Assembly: GCF_003014655.1 (NCBI RefSeq) | Contig: NZ_PYAT01000006.1 | Location: forward strand, 186,001 to 250,000 | Length of the DNA stretch: 64,000 bases | Source: Planomicrobium soli | GTDB lineage: Bacteria; Bacillota; Bacilli; Bacillales_A; Planococcaceae | Direction of reading: 5' to 3' | In this document: piece after piece, positions 41,162 to 50,065 of the stretch | How the letters are laid out: the number at the start of each line of letters is the position of its first letter | Numbering within the stretch: position 1 is the stretch's first letter | Notes under the pieces: model-generated | The model's input: the letters and a program-made list of their open reading frames with translations, nothing else | What the model was told of the DNA's origin: nothing | Database searches by the model: none | Translations under genes and position numbers: made by a program

Positions 41162-41222
41162 AAACCGCTCGTCGCGAAGATTAAAGTAAAGATACCAACA
41201 CTCAAAGAAAGCATGTGAGAAA

Positions 41223-43130
41223 ATGACCGATACTTATTTTACGATTGGCATGGCGGGGCATATTGACCACGGCAAAACAACGCTGACAAAAGCGCTGACG
41301 AACGTGGATACAGACCGCCTGAAAGAAGAAAAAGAACGCGGTATCTCCATTGAACTCGGATACGCGCCACTGAAGACGGAAAACGGGGCGCATGTCTCAA
41401 TTGTTGACGTACCGGGCCATGAACGCTTTATCCGTCAGATGATTGCCGGTGTAGCCGGTATCGATCTTGTCGTACTAGTGGTCGCTGCTGACGAAGGCGT
41501 CATGCCGCAAACCGAGGAACACTTGGAGATTCTGCAATTTCTTGGCATTGAGCAATGCATCGTTGCCATCACAAAAATCGACCGGGTCGATGAAGTGATG
41601 CTGGAACTAGTGACAGAAGATATCCGGGAACGGCTGGAAGGGACGATTTTCGACGGGGCACCGTACGTCCTCGTTGACAGTGTATCGGGCAAAGGCATCG
41701 AAGAACTGAAGAAAACGATTTTTAACCAATTGAAAAATGTGAAATTTCGTGATGCCTACGGCTCGTTCCGTTTGCCGATCGACCAGGTGTTTACCGTTCA
41801 AGGGCAAGGTACAGTCGTTAGAGGGACTATCTATGAAGGAGTCGTCCAAAAAGGCAGCCAACTGACGCTGTTGCCGAAAGGGCACAAAGTAAAAGCCCGC
41901 CAGCTTCAAGTCCATCACGAGGAACAGGAACAAGCAAGGGCCGGACAGCGGACCGCCATCAACCTTGGTGGGGTAGATAAGGACGAAATCAGCCGGGGGG
42001 ATGTGCTCGTGGCGTCCGACCATTTCTTGGTCACCGATACAATCGATGTTGCTCTACAGCTGATCAATGAAACCTTTTCCCCTATCAAACAGCGTGCTCC
42101 GGTTAAGGTGCATGTCGGGACGTCTGAAGTGATGGGCAAAATTGTCTTTTTCGACCGCAACGAATTGGAGCAGACAAATGAGGAAGTGCTGTGCCAGATC
42201 CGTTTGGATGAAGAGGTGGTGGTCCGCCGCGGTGACCGTTTTATTTTGCGGCGTCCAACGCCTGTTGAAACGCTGGGCGGCGGTTGGGTGATTCAGCCAA
42301 GAGGCGGCAAATACCGGTTCGGCGAAGAAACCATCACGATGCTCCAGGAGATGAAAGAAGGCACACCGGATGATTTAGTAGAAGACGTACTGGCGAAGCA
42401 GATCTTGCTGGATGTTAAACAATTGATCCAGCAAACATCGCTCGATGAAGGGCTGCTCCGGGAGACCGTTGCGAAAGGCATCACAGAAGAGAGAATAGTG
42501 GAAGTTTCCGCTGGCAAGTACAGCTTATCGAAAACATTCATCAAACTAAAAGATGAAGTTCTGGAACGGCTGCATGCCTATCATGAAGAATTTCCGATGC
42601 GCATCGGAATGAGCAAAGCAGAACTTGTTCAAACATTCAGCAGCGCTTACCCTAAACCGTTTATTGAATATACGCTCGATAAATTGGCGGAATTGAACGA
42701 AGTTAGAAAAGCGGAGCAGTATATGGCGCTCGGAAACTTCGAGCCGCATTTGCCGAAGCAGTGGAAGACGCGGATGGAAGGCATCATTACAGCGATCGAA
42801 AAAGACGGCGTGCAAGTGAAAAAATGGGAAGAGTATACAGGTGGCACGCCAATACCAAAAGCGGACATCTCCGAAATGACTGCGTATCTGCTTCATACGA
42901 AACAAGCGTACCGCTTTATGGAGGATACGCTGGTCCACCGTTCCGCAGTTGAAGCCGCAGTTGCTAAACTGCAGGCGGAAACGGAAGTGGAATTCGGTTT
43001 AAAAGAAGCGAAGGACACGCTCGACCTTTCCAGAAAATACTTGATTCCGTTTCTGGAATTGCTCGATCAATTAGGCGTGACTACGCGTGCTCAGGACAAA
43101 CGGCGATGGGCCGAGAAGGATGGAAGATAA
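41223..43130 (+). CDS. selB: Selenocysteine-specific elongation factor SelB
   Basis: A 635-residue SelB: GTPase domain with GHIDHGKT (12-19), DVPGHE and TKID; EF-Tu-like domains 2-3; then the C-terminal winged-helix repeats (about 380-635) that bind the SECIS hairpin. It brings Sec-tRNA to UGA codons. Its ribosome binding site is weak (TGTGAG). It leads the selB-selA-redoxin unit. Confidence 0.96.
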   Translation: MTDTYFTIGMAGHIDHGKTTLTKALTNVDTDRLKEEKERGISIELGYAPLKTENGAHVSIVDVPGHERFIRQMIAGVAGIDLVVLVVAADEGVMPQTEEHLEILQFLGIEQCIVAITKIDRVDEVMLELVTEDIRERLEGTIFDGAPYVLVDSVSGKGIEELKKTIFNQLKNVKFRDAYGSFRLPIDQVFTVQGQGTVVRGTIYEGVVQKGSQLTLLPKGHKVKARQLQVHHEEQEQARAGQRTAINLGGVDKDEISRGDVLVASDHFLVTDTIDVALQLINETFSPIKQRAPVKVHVGTSEVMGKIVFFDRNELEQTNEEVLCQIRLDEEVVVRRGDRFILRRPTPVETLGGGWVIQPRGGKYRFGEETITMLQEMKEGTPDDLVEDVLAKQILLDVKQLIQQTSLDEGLLRETVAKGITEERIVEVSAGKYSLSKTFIKLKDEVLERLHAYHEEFPMRIGMSKAELVQTFSSAYPKPFIEYTLDKLAELNEVRKAEQYMALGNFEPHLPKQWKTRMEGIITAIEKDGVQVKKWEEYTGGTPIPKADISEMTAYLLHTKQAYRFMEDTLVHRSAVEAAVAKLQAETEVEFGLKEAKDTLDLSRKYLIPFLELLDQLGVTTRAQDKRRWAEKDGR

Positions 43131-43167
43131 CTTTTCAGCCGGATCGCTAAGAATAGGAGGGGATAGG

Positions 43168-44571
43168 ATGAAAGAGTATTTGCGCCAGATTCCGCCTGTA
43201 CACGAGCTGCAGAAAGACAGCCGCTTCGAAGAGATAGCAACAGGGTTCGGACTCACTCACCTGCAGGCGACAAAGTTCGTTCAGCAGGAGATCAATGAAA
43301 TGCGTCAGCGGCTGTTGCAAGGGCAATGGGCTGGTTCTCCAGCCCATTCGAACTTTGCAGCACTGATTTTCAGCAACATCGAGAAAAAAGCTGGGAAATG
43401 GAAGGAAGACCGTCTAATGCAAGTGATTAATGGAACCGGGACGGTTTTACATACCAATTTAGGCAGAGCGAGGTTGAGTGACCGGGCAGTGGATCATGTA
43501 GCCAAAGCAGCGCGCAATTATTCGAACCTTGAATACCAGGTTGCGGAAGGAAAACGCGGTTCGCGCCACGACATTATTGAAGATCTGCTGAAAGAGGCAA
43601 CCGGAGCAGAAGCGGCAATGGTCGTCAACAATAACGCGGCGGCAGTGTTTCTTGTATTGAGTGCATTAGCAAAAAATAAGGAAGTTATCGTTTCCCGTGG
43701 CCAACTGGTTGAAATCGGTGGCTCTTTCCGGGTCTCTTCCATCATGGAAGAAAGCGGCGCCCGTTTAGTAGAAGTCGGAACGACCAATAAAACGCATTTG
43801 TTTGATTATGAAAAGGCGTTAACCGAAGAAACAGCGATGATCATGAAAGTCCATACCAGCAATTTCTTGATGATGGGCTTTACTAAAACGGTGGGAACCG
43901 AAGAACTGGTTGAACTGAAGAACACTAACAATGGGGTAGTGTTTTATGAAGACTTAGGCAGCGGGGCTTTATTTGACTTCAGAAAGCACGGCATCGGCGA
44001 CGAACCGGTTGTCCGCGAAGTGATCGAGTCCGGCGCTGACATTGTATCATTTAGTGGAGACAAATTGCTCGGCGGCCCACAGGCTGGCATTATTGCCGGA
44101 AAAAAGGCGATTATCGACAGGCTGAAAAAACATCAATTGGCACGCGTGCTTAGAGTGGATAAACTGACGTTTGCGGCGCTTGAAGAAACGTTGAAGACAT
44201 ATCTTTCAGGAGAAGATGCGATCATGGAGCTGCCGACGATTAGGGATGTCATCCGTCCACCTGAAGAAATCAAACAGCAAGCGGAAGCTTTTATACATCA
44301 ATTAAGCGGGAAAACAGAAGAATATAGCATGGAACTGAAGAAGAGCACATCCCAAATAGGCGGCGGAACAATGCCGGGTGTGGAACTTCCTACGTACATG
44401 GCAGCAGTTGCGCATAGTACGTTTTCGGCACAAGAGCTGGCAGACAAACTCCGCAGTTGCCGTCCAGCTGTCATTTCGCGGATTCAAGACGACCAAGTAT
44501 GCATAGATTTCCGGACGATCGACCAAGACGAACTGCCGATTATCGTAAAAAGTTTTTTGGAAATCGTCTAA
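43168..44571 (+). CDS. selA: L-seryl-tRNA(Sec) selenium transferase SelA
   Basis: A 467-residue PLP enzyme converting Ser-tRNA-Sec to Sec-tRNA-Sec with selenophosphate. The PLP lysine is K299 in SFSGDKLLGGPQAG. The N-terminal domain IPPVHELQKDSRF, which binds the tRNA, is complete. ATG 43168 has AGGAGGGGATAGG before it, 37 bases after selB. No terminator follows, so the redoxin is likely on the same message. Confidence 0.96.
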   Translation: MKEYLRQIPPVHELQKDSRFEEIATGFGLTHLQATKFVQQEINEMRQRLLQGQWAGSPAHSNFAALIFSNIEKKAGKWKEDRLMQVINGTGTVLHTNLGRARLSDRAVDHVAKAARNYSNLEYQVAEGKRGSRHDIIEDLLKEATGAEAAMVVNNNAAAVFLVLSALAKNKEVIVSRGQLVEIGGSFRVSSIMEESGARLVEVGTTNKTHLFDYEKALTEETAMIMKVHTSNFLMMGFTKTVGTEELVELKNTNNGVVFYEDLGSGALFDFRKHGIGDEPVVREVIESGADIVSFSGDKLLGGPQAGIIAGKKAIIDRLKKHQLARVLRVDKLTFAALEETLKTYLSGEDAIMELPTIRDVIRPPEEIKQQAEAFIHQLSGKTEEYSMELKKSTSQIGGGTMPGVELPTYMAAVAHSTFSAQELADKLRSCRPAVISRIQDDQVCIDFRTIDQDELPIIVKSFLEIV

Positions 44572-44688
44572 TCTGGTAAATAAACTCAATCATTTGGCTT
44601 CATAAACAGGATTTTCAGCATGAAGTATGGAAGTAAGCCAACAAGAGAATCTTTATCTCGTATTTTTAAAAAAGAAGGAGGACTGGTT

Positions 44689-45444
44689 ATGTTATTAACA
44701 CAAATGCAAAATGTACAATTAACTGATTTGAACGGCAAGAAAGTTTCGATCAGCGATTTCCGCGGAAAGAATACGCTGATTTTCATGTGGGCGTCCTGGT
44801 GACGCTGTCGTGCACAGCTGCCCGGGTGGCAGCAGGTATACGATAAATACAAAGATATGAATTTCGAAATTCTATCGGTTGCCGCAGATGGCCAAGGGCC
44901 GGAAGTCGTTAAACCGTATACAAAAGAGACCACTTTTACAACAGTGGTCGACGAAAACAATGTGCTGATCAATATGTTCGGCTTCAAGATGGTGCCGAAT
45001 GGCATTTTCCTGGACGAAGAAGGAACAATACGGATGATCAAAGAAGGATTCAAGTTGGACAATCCTGAAAATATCGAGGCGGTCGAAAAACTGATCCGCA
45101 AAGAAGTGGAAAAAGTTGAATTTGAAGGCAGCAGCCCAAAGAGCGGCCAACCGGACTTGGAGCAGCAATTGGCTCAGACAAAATACAAACTGGGCATGGA
45201 ATACGCCAAGCAAGGACGCAACGACGAAGCGTTAAAAGAACTTGACGATGCCTGTTTGCTGGACCCGGATAATTTCACGATCCGAAAGCAACGCTGGTTT
45301 ATTCGTTTTCCGGAAAAATTCACACCGGTGATTGAAGTCGAATGGCAGCAAGGGCAGCTTGAAATAGAAAAAGCGGAAGAAGAGCGCCGCCGCAACGAAG
45401 GGCTGGTCTGCGGACCAGATGGCTGCTTTTTGCCGAGCAGGTAA
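44689..45444 (+). CDS. Selenocysteine-containing redoxin with C-terminal TPR-like region
   Basis: The frame from ATG 44689 (AAGGAGG before it) to 45444 holds 251 residues plus one in-frame TGA at 44800-44802, codon 38. Reading Sec gives ASW-U-R-C-R-AQLPGWQ: a TlpA/ResA-like redoxin whose active site is U-x-C and not C-x-x-C. Residues to about 145 finish the thioredoxin fold (cis-Pro near MVPNGIF). About 160-200 is a TPR-like helix pair (LGMEYAKQGRNDEALKELDDACLLDPDN), and the end has CGPDGC. No signal peptide, so cytosolic. It follows selA directly. The substrate is unknown. Confidence 0.88.
44817..44833 (+). promoter_or_regulatory. Putative bacterial SECIS of the redoxin
   Basis: GCTGCC-CGGGT-GGCAGC is a perfect 6-bp stem of 17 bases in total, starting 14 bases after the UGA, with GGU in the loop. 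Size, distance and loop are very close to the minimal E. coli fdhF element. Confidence 0.65.
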
Positions 45445-45448
45445 TGGG

Positions 45449-45469
45449 AGGGCCGATTGAGGCCCTTTT
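45449..45469 (+). terminator. Terminator of the selB-selA-redoxin unit
   Basis: AGGGCC and GGCCCT with TTTT after; short but well placed. Confidence 0.6.
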
Positions 45470-45517
45470 CTGCTGTAATAGTGCGGCCATACATAAAAGG
45501 GAGATGAAGAAAAGCTG

Positions 45518-46504
45518 ATGAAACCAAAAGTGTTTATCTCTGCACCCATTCCGAAAGAAGTGGAAGACTATATCGGGCAGTATTGCGATTATCGAATATG
45601 GAACAAAAAAGAAGCAATTCCATCTGAAATACTAGCCAAGGAAGTGGCGGACGTAGAAGGGTTAATGACCAAGAAAGGAGCAATAGACAAGGCGTTTTTG
45701 GAAAAAGCTCCCCAATTGAAAGTGGTCAGCACCATATCCGTCGGCTACGACTCTTTTGACACGGATGCAATGAAGGAAAAAAACGTGCTGGGCACCCACA
45801 CGCCGTTTGTTTTGGACGAAACGGTTGCAGATCTCGTTTTCGGATTGATTCTGTCGGCGGCCCGAAGACTGCCCGAACTTGACCGCTGGGTAAAAGAGGG
45901 ACAGTGGGGCAAAGAAAAGAGCTCGGAACGGAATTTCGGGGTGGACGTTCACCACACGACACTTGGCATCATCGGCATGGGCAGAATCGGAGAAAAAATT
46001 GCCAGAAGAGCGGCACTTGGATTTGAAATGAACGTCCTGTACAATAGCCACTCAAGAAAACCGGAAGCAGAAGAAAAATACGGCGCTCAGTACAGCGACG
46101 TCGATGCGTTGCTTGGAGCATCTGATTTCGTAGTAGTGATGCTTCCATTGAACCAGGAGACGCATCATTATATCGGAGAAGAGCAATTTAATCTTATGAA
46201 GCCGGATTCCATCTTCATCAATTGCGCAAGAGGGCAGGTTGTAGATGAAAAAGCGTTGGTCCAGGCGCTTCAGCAGAAAAAAATACGCGGAGCGGGACTG
46301 GATGTATTTGAAGTGGAGCCGGTAGAGCAGGACAATCCGCTGCTTAAGATGGACAATGTCGTCACACTGCCCCATATCGGATCAGCTACCCATGATACGA
46401 GATTCGATATGGCGATGAGAGCGGCGGAGAACTTGGTCGCCGGCGTGACCGGAAAAGTGCCGCCTGATGTTGTACGGGAACTGAAGGGCCTGATTGAGCG
46501 GTAA
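45518..46504 (+). CDS. D-glycerate/2-hydroxyacid dehydrogenase (GhrB-like)
   Basis: A 328-residue D-2-hydroxyacid dehydrogenase. The cofactor motif GIIGMGRIGEKIARRA, catalytic Arg in NCARGQVVDE, Glu in FEVEP and His in LPHIGSAT are all seen. It resembles glyoxylate/hydroxypyruvate reductases (D-glycerate forming). GGGAGATGAAGAAAAGC precedes the ATG. Probably a unit separate from the selenium genes. Confidence 0.88.
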   Translation: MKPKVFISAPIPKEVEDYIGQYCDYRIWNKKEAIPSEILAKEVADVEGLMTKKGAIDKAFLEKAPQLKVVSTISVGYDSFDTDAMKEKNVLGTHTPFVLDETVADLVFGLILSAARRLPELDRWVKEGQWGKEKSSERNFGVDVHHTTLGIIGMGRIGEKIARRAALGFEMNVLYNSHSRKPEAEEKYGAQYSDVDALLGASDFVVVMLPLNQETHHYIGEEQFNLMKPDSIFINCARGQVVDEKALVQALQQKKIRGAGLDVFEVEPVEQDNPLLKMDNVVTLPHIGSATHDTRFDMAMRAAENLVAGVTGKVPPDVVRELKGLIER

Positions 46505-46570
46505 GTGGCAGTAGCGTTTTGCTGCTTGCGCATGAAAGAACCGATAAGAAGCTGAAATATCGACAAAATA

Positions 46571-46601
46571 AAACACCTTTTCTGAAAAGAAGGGTGTTTT
46601 T
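46571..46601. terminator. Bidirectional terminator
   Basis: AACACCTTTTC pairs with GAAGGGTGTT, with T runs on both strands, between convergent genes. Confidence 0.75.
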
Positions 46602-46637
46602 GTGTCCGCTTTATTAAATTATGGTAGGCAGGAAAGG

Positions 46638-47510
46638 TTATACGCCAGTCACTTTAACAGGTTTGGCTGCAGATTTTCTTGCGGCCGGAAGCAGAGGGAT
46701 CAAATGTTTCAAGTCAGCGTCTGTCCCAAGCGGCTCTTCTCTCAGGCGGAAATGATGGATGGCTTCTCCGATGATTTTCCCTTGTTCTTCGAGAAGCGGA
46801 TCGGATAGATTGACAGTATCGATGGAAATCAGCGAATCTGTTATATCAATGATGCGTGCGGCCTGTTCATCCAATACAGCGGCAATTTGCAGGAACGTCC
46901 AGCGCTTTCGCAGAGCAATTGAATTATAGTGATTGTGTCCGTTGACGTACAAGCCTGGTCCCTGCTTTTTCTGCAGAATTTCCTGTATTTGTACGTGTGG
47001 GTGAATATAGTGCATCGGCTCATGCGACTTAGCGGTAGTTGCATAAATAGGGTGATGGCCGAATACGAGAAGCGGTGTTTCCCCGGAATATTCAACTACT
47101 GATTCGAGCCATTCCTGTTGGATAGGATCTAGGACGCCGCCGCAATCGTTGAGGTCCTGTTCTCTTGCAGTGTCAAGGAAAGCAAACATTGCAGAATCCG
47201 TTTCAAGCAAATGGAAGCGCTGCTGCTGCGTGATTTCCAATACTTCCTTACGCTTTAGCCCATAAACATCATGGTTGCCAAGTACGTGGACAAATCGTTT
47301 CCCGTGGCGGCGGATGATCGAATAGATGTCCTCCAATTCTTCTGCCGTGCCGTAGTTTGTCAAATCTCCTACAGATACATACAAGTCTGCCGGTATCGAA
47401 AAAAAACGTTCCATAAACGTTTCATAAAATCCTTGTCGTGCGTCCGCAATTAGATAGTTGTCCAGAGTCAATTCAGGGTAATGCAAGTCACCAATAACTG
47501 CAATTCTCAT
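46638..47510 (-). CDS. Calcineurin-like metallophosphoesterase
   Basis: A 290-residue phosphoesterase with the full metal motif series: GDLHYPE, VGDLTNYG, LGNHDVYG, FGHHPIY and NGHNHYNS. Cytosolic, without a signal. The family contains cyclic-nucleotide, phospholipid and nucleic acid phosphodiesterases, and the substrate is not known. GGGAGAATGAAAAGACT precedes the ATG. Confidence 0.88.
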   Translation of the reverse strand: MRIAVIGDLHYPELTLDNYLIADARQGFYETFMERFFSIPADLYVSVGDLTNYGTAEELEDIYSIIRRHGKRFVHVLGNHDVYGLKRKEVLEITQQQRFHLLETDSAMFAFLDTAREQDLNDCGGVLDPIQQEWLESVVEYSGETPLLVFGHHPIYATTAKSHEPMHYIHPHVQIQEILQKKQGPGLYVNGHNHYNSIALRKRWTFLQIAAVLDEQAARIIDITDSLISIDTVNLSDPLLEEQGKIIGEAIHHFRLREEPLGTDADLKHLIPLLPAARKSAAKPVKVTGV

Positions 47511-47644
47511 AGTCTTTTCATTCTCCCTTCGTCTCTTGTTCTTCCTTAGTATCTCTGAAGTTTATTGAGTCACTATTAAGGCAGTGTGAAGAATTGTATA
47601 GATTCTTTAGTTCGAGTAATAAAGCGGGAATGCATTAAGATCCT

Positions 47645-47678
47645 AAAAAACCACTGCTCCAGAGAACAGTGGTTTTTT
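47645..47678 (-). terminator. Terminator of the SRPBCC gene
   Basis: AAAAAACCACTG pairs with CAGTGGTTTTTT just after the stop. Confidence 0.85.
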
Positions 47679-47682
47679 AGGT

Positions 47683-48078
47683 TTATATATGGGGAAGATT
47701 TTTTCCTTCCGCAAAAGCCTTTAAATTTTCCAAGCTAAGACCAAAACCGTCTGCATTCACCGTTACCCGGGTTCCGTTCTGCTCCCGAAACAAATCAAAC
47801 GTGAAAAGCGTTCTGTCCGAATCGGAAGAGTAGGAGAACCGTTCAAGCGGCAGAACCTCGGTAATGGTGAAACTCATTGAAATGCTTTCGCCTTCTTCAA
47901 GTGAGTTGTGATTGCTTGGCATCAAAGTGAAAAGCGCTTTTTCCCCGACTGCCACTTTCGGTATTTGCCAGCTCGAACCGGGAGCGTACCAGGTGGAAAA
48001 GCGTCCATCTTTAACAATGGAGTTCCATACCGTTTCAGGATCGGCATCAATGAAAACAGAACGTGTAGTGCCATTCAT
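47683..48078 (-). CDS. SRPBCC / AHSA1-like domain protein
   Basis: A 131-residue START-like protein (activator of Hsp90 ATPase 1-like). It begins with FIDADPETVWNSIVKDGRFSTWYAPG and has the strand-rich core through LFTFDLFREQNGTRVTVNADGFG. Such proteins bind hydrophobic ligands in a cavity; no ligand is known here. AGGAGGTTGATCCG precedes the ATG. Confidence 0.8.
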   Translation of the reverse strand: MNGTTRSVFIDADPETVWNSIVKDGRFSTWYAPGSSWQIPKVAVGEKALFTLMPSNHNSLEEGESISMSFTITEVLPLERFSYSSDSDRTLFTFDLFREQNGTRVTVNADGFGLSLENLKAFAEGKNLPHI

Positions 48079-48307
48079 CGGATCAACCTCCTGTTTTCTT
48101 CAAACTTTAAGTGTTTTCTCTTTAGCGTACAAGTGCAAAAAATACTGGAAAACAGCTAAAAAATTAAAAATCAGCCGGTTTTTTTCTTGTCTTTTGTTAG
48201 CAGTAATAATGATAATAAAAAGAGGCATTCGATGAACGGATCAAAACCTGTTGTCTTGCACCCAGTTCGAAAACTAAGGCAAAGAAGACTCAAAAGGAGT
48301 GAAACAA

Positions 48308-49105
48308 GTGAAAAGAAAAAGCTTCGGAAAATCATTTTTAGTGCTATTCATTTTTGGATTGATCGGCATTATATCTTTTGTCCCTTCTTTAATCCTCCTT
48401 ATTGATGAGCAGCTTCAAAGCATACCGAATCCACCGGATATTCCGCTCGCACTGCTCGTATTGCTGTCATTGATCAATCCGCTGATCTTGCTGGCAGTGG
48501 CCATACTGATCGGCTTAGTAACCGCGCCGAAAATTGGCCTGGTTTCCTATCTTTACTCATGGATCAATGGACGATGGACAAAAGAAGACGCTGGGTCATT
48601 AAAAAAAGCCATCCCGATCGGTATTTTTTCCGGGATAGCACTTGCTGCCACTCTTTTTCTTTTGGAACTCGCTCTTCAGCCATACTTGCCTAAAGCGCTT
48701 CAGATAAGTGCCGGCTCCAGGGGGGTAATGGAAACACTTGGGGGAATTTTCTACGGAGGAATTACGGAAGAGCTGCTCCTTCGATGGGGCATGTTGTCGC
48801 TTGTTGCATGGGCTCTCTGGAAACTGTTCCAGCGTTCGCGGAAAGAACCGTCTGCGGCAATTTTCTGGATCAGCATCCTGGCAAGCGCACTACTGTTTGC
48901 AGTCGGTCATTTAGGAGCAACTGCTTTAGTGGCGCCGCTTACTGCTGCCGTATGGACGCGCATGCTTCTTCTTAACGGCATCGCGGGAATTGTATTCGGA
49001 TGGCTATACTGGCGCAAAGGACTGGAGATCGCCATGATTTCCCACGCGTGTGTCCATATTGCGACCACTGCTTTTACAACAGTGTGGACGTTGTTTAAAC
49101 TGTAG
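48308..49105 (+). CDS. CPBP-family intramembrane metalloprotease
   Basis: A 265-residue membrane protein with about seven helices. The CPBP (CAAX protease and bacteriocin-processing) motifs are visible: EELLLRWG (EExxxR), FAVGHLGA (FxxxH) and a last histidine in ISHACVH. They form the metal site in the membrane. In bacteria these proteins act in peptide maturation or immunity; no bacteriocin gene is near. GTG 48308 is the likely start, 9 bases after AAAAGGAG; GTG 48299 is the alternative. Confidence 0.82.
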   Translation: MKRKSFGKSFLVLFIFGLIGIISFVPSLILLIDEQLQSIPNPPDIPLALLVLLSLINPLILLAVAILIGLVTAPKIGLVSYLYSWINGRWTKEDAGSLKKAIPIGIFSGIALAATLFLLELALQPYLPKALQISAGSRGVMETLGGIFYGGITEELLLRWGMLSLVAWALWKLFQRSRKEPSAAIFWISILASALLFAVGHLGATALVAPLTAAVWTRMLLLNGIAGIVFGWLYWRKGLEIAMISHACVHIATTAFTTVWTLFKL

Positions 49106-49145
49106 ATTGAAGAGGAAAAAGAACCAAAGAATTCTAAAACCGAAT

Positions 49146-49179
49146 AAAAAGTTTTCCTTCGAGTGAAGGAAAACTTTTT
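49146..49179. terminator. Bidirectional terminator
   Basis: AAAAAGTTTTCCTTC and its mirror around GAGT, between convergent genes. Confidence 0.88.
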
Positions 49180-49185
49180 ATTTGA

Positions 49186-49743
49186 TTACTCTGTTCCATG
49201 GAGTGCTTCCCATTCGGGGCGCAAAATCCCCATCACGATAATATCGAAGCGCTTGCCGTCGCGGTACACCATCGAGCGCTTGCGTCCTTCCACCTGAAAG
49301 CCGACTCTTTCGTAAGCCTTGATGCCTCCCTTGTTGTACTCGATGACCTCCAAGCCTACCCGGTCCAGGTTCAGTTCATAGAATGCGTAACGGAGGATCA
49401 GGCGGAGTGCGTCCGTCCCGAAGCCTTTGCTGCGATCAGCGGCGTCGCCGATGCCAATGGCCAGTACGCCGGTCCGGTTGTTCCATTCGATGCCGTAAAT
49501 GGTTACGAAGCCCACCAAGCGGTCCTCATCGATCGTTCTCAACCGGAAATACACTTCATTCGCTTCCGGAGAGCCTTCTTTCATCAATTGTTCGCTGTTG
49601 CGGGGCATGGCCATATCCGTATCCACATTCCGCAGATAGTCGGTGTCTTCCCCCCATTTCAGCATAATGCCGACATCCTCTTCCCGTGGTATAGCAAGCT
49701 TTACGCGTTCGCCGTGGAACAGATTAGAAATAATGGTTGTCAT
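49186..49743 (-). CDS. GNAT acetyltransferase, RimJ/RimL type
   Basis: A 185-residue GNAT protein. The acetyl-CoA loop is RSKGFGTDALRL; LDRVGLEVIEYNKGGIKAYERVGFQVEG is the usual second half. It resembles spermidine or N-terminal acetyltransferases of the RimJ/RimL group. AAGGAGATCAAC precedes the ATG. The substrate is unknown. Confidence 0.85.
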   Translation of the reverse strand: MTTIISNLFHGERVKLAIPREEDVGIMLKWGEDTDYLRNVDTDMAMPRNSEQLMKEGSPEANEVYFRLRTIDEDRLVGFVTIYGIEWNNRTGVLAIGIGDAADRSKGFGTDALRLILRYAFYELNLDRVGLEVIEYNKGGIKAYERVGFQVEGRKRSMVYRDGKRFDIIVMGILRPEWEALHGTE

Positions 49744-49906
49744 GTTGATCTCCTTAAATGTTTTAGTTTACTAACACCTCATGAATAGTTGATAGCTGTT
49801 TAAATGTACGCAATATCTCATCCCCCTAACGTTCAATTATTTTAATCATAGTGGGTTTGAAAACCTCTGGCAAATCGACGCAAAAACAGGCTTCCAGTAT
49901 TTCCTT

Positions 49907-50011
49907 CATGAAGTATTTAATGTTCCACATGAGCTTCGCCGATTCTTACATGAAGTTTTCCGGCACCTACATGGACTCCGCCACATCTAACATGCATTTC
50001 CGGCCGCAAAA
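49907..50011. repeat. Five-copy 21-bp-period repeat array
   Basis: CATG occurs at 49907, 49928, 49949, 49970 and 49991, exactly 21 bp apart. Around it, units share ACATGAA and TTCCGGC/TTCGCC parts. A short frame (49851-50048) turns this into heptapeptide repeats with a Met core. It has no ribosome binding site, so I do not call it a gene. The period and frame are the same as in the array at 74-148. The rest of 49744-50065 shows no gene. Confidence 0.65.
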
Positions 50012-50065
50012 TAAAAAACGGTCCAATTCCACTGCGAAATGCAGCTAGAACCAGACCATTTCCTG

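Noticed and set aside
40882..41214. Minus-strand open frame of 110 residues over the tRNA-Sec region
   Set aside because: It runs through tRNA-Sec, its terminator and the selB leader repeat; no start signal or motif.
49851..50048. Short frame across the second 21-bp array taken as a gene
   Set aside because: Same reason: no start signal, and the pattern is explained by the DNA repeat.
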